Shown here piece after piece: positions 59,319 through 64,000 of a stretch of DNA of 64,000 nt. This DNA is from Saccharothrix australiensis (lineage in GTDB: Bacteria; Actinomycetota; Actinomycetes; Mycobacteriales; Pseudonocardiaceae): assembly GCF_003634935.1 (NCBI RefSeq), contig NZ_RBXO01000001.1:3187501-3251500 (forward strand), in the 5' to 3' direction. The notes beneath the pieces were generated by a model. It had not been told where the DNA came from. It did not search any database and was given only the letters and a program-made list of their open reading frames with translations. Within the stretch, counting starts at the first letter, position 1, and each line of letters starts with the position of its first letter. The translations under genes were made by a program, and so were the position numbers.

Positions 59319-60680
59319 ATGCGCGATGAACCGGCTCGATCGAGGACCACCGGCGCGCCCGGCCGGTCGACGTTCCCCGGCCGCCTGCTCGCGGCGGTCG
59401 GCGTGGCACTGCCCGGCGCGCTGCTCGGCGCGGCCGACTACCTGGGGTGGCCGCACCCGGAGCCGTCCCCGCCACTGGCCGCCGCCGTGTTCGGGGTGGC
59501 GATCGTCGGCGCGGCGTTCGTGCTGTCCTGGGCGGCCGAGGCGGCGCAGGTGGACATCGGCGCGGGCCTGGCGATCGCCGTGCTGGCGGTGCTCGCCGTG
59601 CTCCCGGAGTACGCGGTGGACCTGGTGTTCACCTACCAGGCCGGCCGGCACTACGCCGAGCACGGCGCGTGCGGGCAGGCGGGTGGCGCGGACCCGTGCT
59701 CGCTGGCGCTGGCGAACATGACCGGGGCCAACCGCATCCTGGTCGGCCTGGGCTGGCCGCTGGTGGTGCTGGTGGCGACGGTCTCGGCGGTGCGGGCGCG
59801 CAGGCGCAGCGAGTCGGCGAAGCCGGGCCGGGTCGCGCTGGCCCCCGCGATGTCCGCCGACGTGGTCTTCCTCGGCCTGGCCACGCTGTACTCGCTGACC
59901 CTGCCGCTGCGCACGTCGTTGACGCTGCTCGACGCCGCCGTCTTCGTCGGCATCTTCGCCGCCTACGCGTGGCGGCTGTCCAAGGCGCCCGCCGAGGAGC
60001 CGGACCTGGTGGGGGTGGCCGCCTGGGTGGGCGGCAAGCCGACCCGCGCCCGGCGCGGCCTGGTGGTCGGCCTGTTCGCGGTCGCCGGGCTGGTCATCCT
60101 GACCACCGCCGAGCACTTCGCCGAGAACCTGGTCCGGACCGGCGGCCTGCTCGGGGTCGACGAGTTCCTGCTGGTGCAGTGGGTCGCGCCGCTGGCCAGC
60201 GAGTCGCCCGAGCTGATCGTCGCCTGCCTGTTCGCGGCGCGGCTCAAGGCGTCCGAGTCGCTGGGCACCCTGCTGTCCAGCAAGGTCAACCAGTGGACGC
60301 TGCTGGTCGGCACGATCCCGGTGGTGTTCGCGCTGTCCGCCGGCACCACCGACGGTCTGCCGCTGGACGACCACCAGCGCCTGGAACTGCTGCTCACGGC
60401 CGCGCAGTCGCTGTTCGCGGTGGCGATCCTGGCCGACCTCGGGCTGACCGCGATCGGGGCGGTGAGCCTGCTCGCGCTGTTCGGCGTGCAGTTCACCGCG
60501 AGCCTCACGCTGCCCGACGACGCCAACCGGGTCGTGATCGTCGTGCTGTCCGCCGCGTACGCCCTCCTGGCGGCACTGCAAGTGCTCCGCCACCGGCACG
60601 ACGTCACCCGGACCGTTCGCGACGGGCTGCGGACGCCGTTCCCGGAGCTGATCCGGCAGTCGCCCGGCCGGGACTCGTGA
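59319..60680 (+). CDS. Sodium/calcium-type cation exchanger (CaCA superfamily)
   Basis: A 453-residue membrane protein with about eleven hydrophobic segments in two similar halves. The duplicated alpha repeats show as AVLPEYAVDLVFTYQAG with NMTGANRILVGLGWPLVV in the first half and APLASESPELIVACLFAAR with LLSSKVNQWTLLVGTIPVVF in the second; conserved Glu and Ser residues line the ion path in NCX-type exchangers. It exchanges Na+ or H+ for Ca2+ (or other cations). ATG 59319 begins a short basic tail. Expression control is not evident. Confidence 0.88.
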   Translation: MRDEPARSRTTGAPGRSTFPGRLLAAVGVALPGALLGAADYLGWPHPEPSPPLAAAVFGVAIVGAAFVLSWAAEAAQVDIGAGLAIAVLAVLAVLPEYAVDLVFTYQAGRHYAEHGACGQAGGADPCSLALANMTGANRILVGLGWPLVVLVATVSAVRARRRSESAKPGRVALAPAMSADVVFLGLATLYSLTLPLRTSLTLLDAAVFVGIFAAYAWRLSKAPAEEPDLVGVAAWVGGKPTRARRGLVVGLFAVAGLVILTTAEHFAENLVRTGGLLGVDEFLLVQWVAPLASESPELIVACLFAARLKASESLGTLLSSKVNQWTLLVGTIPVVFALSAGTTDGLPLDDHQRLELLLTAAQSLFAVAILADLGLTAIGAVSLLALFGVQFTASLTLPDDANRVVIVVLSAAYALLAALQVLRHRHDVTRTVRDGLRTPFPELIRQSPGRDS

Positions 60681-60697
60681 ACCCGGCCGGCGCGGCG

Positions 60698-60955
60698 TCA
60701 CCGCCCGACACGCCCGCCGCCCTCGTCGCCCTCCTCGACGTGCATCGCCCGCTGCTCGGGCCCGGCGGTGTAGTCGGAGCCCGCCTCCTCGGCGATCTCG
60801 GTGGCCTCCACGTCCGCGGACGACCCGACGTCATCCGGACGGGTGAACTGCGGACCGCGCGTCCCGCCCGTGCCCGGCTCGTCCACCCGCTCGTCGGCCC
60901 ACGCCACGCCCTCCAGCCCCTCCTGCTGCTCGGACCGGGGTTCCCCGTTCGCCAT
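60698..60955 (-). CDS. Small acidic hydrophilic protein
   Basis: An 85-residue, highly charged protein starting at ATG 60955 with GGAAGGAG upstream. It reads ANGEPRSEQQEGLEGVAWAD, then TRPDDVGSSADVEATEIAEE, and ends MHVEEGDEGGGRVGR. The second half resembles the short acidic actinobacterial DUF5709-type proteins, but I am not certain. Two mutually exclusive hairpins lie in its leader (60985-61033), so its expression may be conditional. Confidence 0.68.
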   Translation of the reverse strand: MANGEPRSEQQEGLEGVAWADERVDEPGTGGTRGPQFTRPDDVGSSADVEATEIAEEAGSDYTAGPEQRAMHVEEGDEGGGRVGR

Positions 60956-60984
60956 CCGCCGCGCTCCTTCCCTGACCCGAGAGA

Positions 60985-61033
60985 GACGCCGCCACGTGGG
61001 GCGGCGTCCCGGAGGCGACACCTCCGGGACGCC
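60985..61033 (-). promoter_or_regulatory. Overlapping, mutually exclusive hairpins in a gene leader
   Basis: Stem B: 61003-61015 with 61021-61033 (13 bp perfect, 5-base loop). Stem A: 60985-60993 with 61000-61008 (9 bp perfect, 6-base loop). Bases 61003-61008 are shared, so only one can form. On the minus strand B comes first, then A, then the ribosome site of the 85-residue gene. Confidence 0.6.
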
Positions 61034-61229
61034 TCGACTACCCCGACGGCCGCTCGGAAAACCCCGGCGGGCCGGGCGTGGTGCGCCCGGCCCGCCGGTG
61101 CCCGGCCACGACGGCGTAGCGGATGATGACCTGCCGATCGCGAAGTCGATCGGGCGGTGACGCCATCGGCCGGGCCCGACCCGCGCCGAGGCGCGACCCG
61201 CGTTCCGCGAGCCGGTCGGAAGGACACCC

Positions 61230-62213
61230 GTGCCGCATCCCCTCGGCGCACCAGGCCCGCCCGTCGCGCCCGTCCGGCGCACGGGGCACGGCCGCGCGCC
61301 CGCCCACCACGGCGAGATCCTCCAGGGCGTCTTCGAGGACGCGGGCGGGCGGCTCCGGCACGGCCTGGTGACGCTTCCCATGCCCGGTCACGGCAGCCGG
61401 GCGAGCTTCACCCCGCACGACGCGCCGGGCGTCACCGTCGAGCCGGCGGGCCTGGCGAAGTCGACGGCGGCGGCGGAACTCGCGCTGCGGCACGTGTTCC
61501 CGGCCGACGACCGGCCGCGCGGCGGGGTCCTGCGGGTGGCGCACGACGTCACACCCGCCGTCGGCCTCGGGTCGTCCACCTCGGACGTCGTCGCCACGAT
61601 CCGCGCGGTGGCCGACTGCGCGGGCGTCCGCCTGCCCGAGGCCGCCGTCGCCCGGCTCGCCGTGGCCGCCGAACGCGCCTCCGACCCGATCATGGTCGAG
61701 GACCGGGTCGTCCTGTTCGCCCAGCGCGACGGCGTCGTCGTCGAGACGCTCGGGCCACGCCTGCCGCCGCTGGTCGTCGTCGGCGTCGACACCGACGGCT
61801 CCGGCCTCGGCATCGACACCCTGTCCCGCCCGCCTGCCCGCTACGAGGCCGGGGAGGTCGCGGCGTTCCGGGTGCTGCGCGCGGCGCTGCGCCAGGCGGT
61901 GCTGTCCGGTGACGCCGCGTTGCTGGGCCGCGTCGCCACCGCCAGTTCGCGCGTCAACCAGCGCTTCGGGGGTGCGGCCGGTTTCGCCGAGCTGGTCGAG
62001 GTCTGCCGGGCGGTCGGAGGGGTGGGCGTCCAGGTCGCGCACAGCGGAACCGTCGCGGGCGTCCTGTTCGACGGCACCGCGCCTGCCGCGGACCTGGCCG
62101 AACGCGTGGACCGGTGCGAACGGCTGCTGGCCCGGCGCGGCCTCGCGCACCGCGTCACCTTCGCCACGCCCGGTCGCCCGCACGGCCACCGGAACCCCGC
62201 GTCGGCGTCGTGA
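61230..62213 (+). CDS. GHMP-superfamily kinase, PduX-like
   Basis: A 327-residue kinase. APAHHGEILQGVFEDAGGRL fits the N-terminal substrate segment of the L-threonine kinase PduX group (GxxGE..QG); the phosphate-binding GHMP motif 2 is VGLGSSTSDVVATI, and a C-terminal GGVGVQVAHSGTVAGVLFDG is GHMP motif 3. PduX makes L-threonine phosphate for cobalamin; that role here is inference. GTG 61230 follows GGAAGGAC. Single-gene unit with a terminator. Confidence 0.8.
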   Translation: MPHPLGAPGPPVAPVRRTGHGRAPAHHGEILQGVFEDAGGRLRHGLVTLPMPGHGSRASFTPHDAPGVTVEPAGLAKSTAAAELALRHVFPADDRPRGGVLRVAHDVTPAVGLGSSTSDVVATIRAVADCAGVRLPEAAVARLAVAAERASDPIMVEDRVVLFAQRDGVVVETLGPRLPPLVVVGVDTDGSGLGIDTLSRPPARYEAGEVAAFRVLRAALRQAVLSGDAALLGRVATASSRVNQRFGGAAGFAELVEVCRAVGGVGVQVAHSGTVAGVLFDGTAPAADLAERVDRCERLLARRGLAHRVTFATPGRPHGHRNPASAS

Positions 62214-62227
62214 GGAGGGGGAGAGCC

Positions 62228-62258
62228 GCCCGCGGCCTGCGCAGAACAGGCCGCGGGC
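62228..62258 (+). terminator. Hairpin terminator after the GHMP kinase gene
   Basis: GCCCGCGGCCTG (62228-62239) pairs perfectly with CAGGCCGCGGGC (62247-62258); 7-base loop. Confidence 0.8.
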
Positions 62259-62627
62259 ACTCCCCGGCGACACGCGGGGAGCGAGCCGGGCGTCGCCAAA
62301 CCCCTGCGACGACGTCACCCGCCCTCGGCGCCGAACGGGCCCAGACCGCTCGGCACGACCGATCCTGTCGGCCCACCGCACCTCCGGCCCAATCCCATTC
62401 GGCTATCACACCGCACCACATCGGTCCGACGGGTGACGGCGTACGGCATCCGGTGGCCCCCGGACCCGCACCACTGCGGTCACGGGCGGCCGAAGCGGGC
62501 CCTCGCACTACCGACGGTGCGCGCCCGCCGGCGAAACAGGTGAACCCGCGCCGAGGACGTTCCCGCGCCGAGGGCGGCGGCACTAGCGTCTGCGTCGACC
62601 GGTTGTCGATCATGTCGGAGGTGTCGG
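62259..62627 (+). other. Gene-free gap before the TNT-domain gene
   Basis: No protein-like frame with a ribosome site. A TAGCGT (62584-62589) could be the -10 and GGAGGTG (62617-62623) is the ribosome site of the next gene. Nothing else recognised. Confidence 0.45.
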
Positions 62628-63278
62628 ATGGGTTGGGCACGCAGGTTGGTCGGGCGCTCCGCGGCGGTGCTGTCCCTCGTCCTGGCGACGACCCTGGTCG
62701 GCGTCGCCCCGGCACAGGCGGCGGGGACGGGCCTCACCGAGTGCTCCGCCGAGCAGTACCACGACGACCGCCGCCTGGGCCCCGAACGCCTGCCCGCGCT
62801 CGGCGCGGTCGGCGTGCAGCTGCTGGGGTACAGCCGCACCGGCTACCGCTCCGAGGAGCAGTTCCTCTCGACGTACTACGACACGGCGGCGAACTCGTGG
62901 CGGTACCCGCCGAAGGACGGCTACCTGCTGACGCCGGCCGGTGAGCCGGTGAAGTGGCAGCAGGAACTCCACGCGGGCCGACGCATCGACCGCTACGGCA
63001 GCGAGTACGGGGCATTCCTGGCCCCCGAGGGCCTGCCGTACACGACCCGCTCGATCCCGCCGCAGAACCTCACGGGCACCCCGGCGGAGAACTGCAACTA
63101 CCACGTGTACCGGGTCGTGAAGCCGTTCCAGGTCGACGCGGGCCTCATCGCGCCGTGGTTCTACCAGGTCGGCGGCGGCATCCAGTACCAACTGCGCGGC
63201 TCCCTGGTCCCCGGCGCACCCGAACGCCTCAACGTCCTGTGGCTCCTGGACAACGGCTACCTGCAACGCCTCCGCTGA
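62628..63278 (+). CDS. Secreted TNT (DUF4237) domain protein, probable NAD+ glycohydrolase
   Basis: A 216-residue exported protein. Residues 1-31 are a signal peptide (RRLVGRSAAVLSLVLATTLV, cleavage after AQA). The mature protein contains the TNT/DUF4237 fold of the M. tuberculosis necrotizing toxin: RRIDRYGSEYGAFLAPEGLP (with Arg and Tyr), RSIPPQNLTG, YHVYRVVKPFQVDAGLIAPW and FYQVGGGIQYQL (catalytic Gln). It would hydrolyse NAD+. Here the domain follows an Ig-less ~80-residue N-terminal part rather than an export channel. RBS GGAGGTG. No obvious immunity gene flanks it. Confidence 0.85.
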   Translation: MGWARRLVGRSAAVLSLVLATTLVGVAPAQAAGTGLTECSAEQYHDDRRLGPERLPALGAVGVQLLGYSRTGYRSEEQFLSTYYDTAANSWRYPPKDGYLLTPAGEPVKWQQELHAGRRIDRYGSEYGAFLAPEGLPYTTRSIPPQNLTGTPAENCNYHVYRVVKPFQVDAGLIAPWFYQVGGGIQYQLRGSLVPGAPERLNVLWLLDNGYLQRLR

Positions 63279-63488
63279 CGCCCGAGCCCAGCGACGCGAC
63301 AGCACCGACCACCCGCGCCACGAGTGGTCATCAAGGGCGAACAGCGACCCCCGCGTCGAGACCATGCTTCGGCCCCGTCGCTTCGGAACACGCGTGCTCG
63401 GGGAGAGAGGGTGCGGTCTTCGGGCCGGGCGCGGGGTTTCGTTGTCGCCATACGCATACAGGCGTCGGGGCAAGGGCTGGTGCCGGGA

Positions 63489-64000
63489 TCAGGTTTGGAG
63501 CAGGGAGGTGAGGGTCTGGCCCTCCACCTCGTGGCGGTCGGGGAGCTTGTGGGCCGGGATCGGGTCGAGGCCGTCGGTTTCCGCCGGGGTCACGCCGAGT
63601 TCGGTCACGCGGTCGATGGACTGCCGCACGTACTTCGCCACCCGGTGCGCGTCGGTCTCGGTCAGGTCGGGTGAGTTGAACACGGCGACCACCGCGCGGT
63701 TGCGGAGGTCGCGGTGGGTCTCCGGCAGCCCGTGCAGGTACGCGGTCACCGCTTCCCGGCGCAGGCGTTCCAGTTCCGGGAAGCTCCAGTCGTCGCGCTC
63801 CTCCCGGCACTCGACGCGCAGGACCAGGAAGTCGTAGCCGGTGAGCAGGCCCCGCGGGCCGTGCAGCCGACCGTCCACGATCGTCAGCGGACCGGGCAGG
63901 GCGTCGGGCGAGCCGCTGACCACCGCCAGGTGGCCGGGCCGCAGCACGTTCCCGCCGCCGCCCGGCGAGGTCATCGCCCAGTGCACGCCGAGCACCGGGT
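63489..64000 (-). CDS. Hypothetical protein, 5' end beyond the window
   Basis: At least 170 codons on the minus strand, open to the right edge, with possible internal start GTG 63995. It reads HWAMTSPGGGGNVLRPGHLA, LTIVDGRLHGPRGLLTGYDF, LVLRVECREERDDWSFPELE, RLRREAVTAYLHGLPETHRD and ends VEGQTLTSLLQT. Helix-rich C terminus, no signal or membrane segment in the visible part. Not recognised. It is convergent to the TNT-domain gene, separated by 210 bases with no other feature. Confidence 0.7.
   Translation of the reverse strand, partial: PVLGVHWAMTSPGGGGNVLRPGHLAVVSGSPDALPGPLTIVDGRLHGPRGLLTGYDFLVLRVECREERDDWSFPELERLRREAVTAYLHGLPETHRDLRNRAVVAVFNSPDLTETDAHRVAKYVRQSIDRVTELGVTPAETDGLDPIPAHKLPDRHEVEGQTLTSLLQT

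Overview
The window is very GC-rich, codes densely on both strands, uses many GTG starts and translationally coupled gene pairs, and carries AfsR/SARP-type, PknB-type, DUF2156, DUF1540 and pca genes. This points to a filamentous actinobacterium, most likely of the Pseudonocardiales (Saccharothrix, Actinosynnema or Lentzea type). That placement rests on gene content and style only. No rRNA, tRNA, CRISPR array, prophage or replication origin was seen.

Layout. 1-10 kb: the 5' part of a secreted M6 metalloprotease; a molybdate uptake operon (Mo-binding regulator, modA, modB, modC); secreted SodC; a sirtuin; a MerR/MFS efflux pair; an XRE regulator. 10-15 kb: an MprF-like membrane acyltransferase and a TetR/aldo-keto reductase pair. 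15.1-18.4 kb: insertion-sequence debris, with an IS3-family copy (16-bp terminal repeats, frameshifted orfB) beside decayed IS481 and IS110 copies. 18.4-26.7 kb: AraC/WrbA-like pair, small exported proteins, an aminoglycoside phosphotransferase-like kinase, a methyltransferase remnant, an AbrB/hydrolase operon, and a two-gene unit whose first gene carries a RHIM/BASS-like amyloid motif but is split by a 5-bp tandem duplication.

26.7-36.2 kb is the most interesting part: ATP-grasp ligase, MFS exporter, two methyltransferases, a FecBCD-type metallophore/B12-class ABC importer and a cytochrome P450, arranged as three divergent pairs. All six promoters carry the same element, GGGAAC-N17-CGAC(C/T), which looks like a single ECF sigma factor regulon. 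No sigma gene lies in the window. I read this as a compact, apparently undescribed metallophore-like biosynthesis and uptake cluster.

36.4-40.1 kb: pcaI-pcaJ-pcaF with an IclR regulator (last steps of the beta-ketoadipate pathway). 40.3-44.9 kb: XRE regulator and a copper operon (CopZ-like chaperone, exported His-rich protein, CopA ATPase) behind CsoR-like operators. 45.2-45.6 kb: a large imperfect inverted repeat. 45.7-54.3 kb: Asp-nucleophile alpha/beta hydrolase, a giant AfsR/LuxR-type regulator, a DUF1540 protein behind a candidate IdeR iron box, a PknB-type kinase, a YnfA-like protein and a hotdog thioesterase. 54.4-64 kb: a 15-bp minisatellite, a PfkB kinase/SurE operon, an unknown protein/P-loop kinase pair, a CPBP protease, a cation exchanger, a small acidic protein behind overlapping hairpins, a GHMP kinase, and a secreted TNT-type NADase. 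A recurring feature is a -10 hexamer ending 6-7 bases before the start codon, implying leaderless transcripts for many genes.
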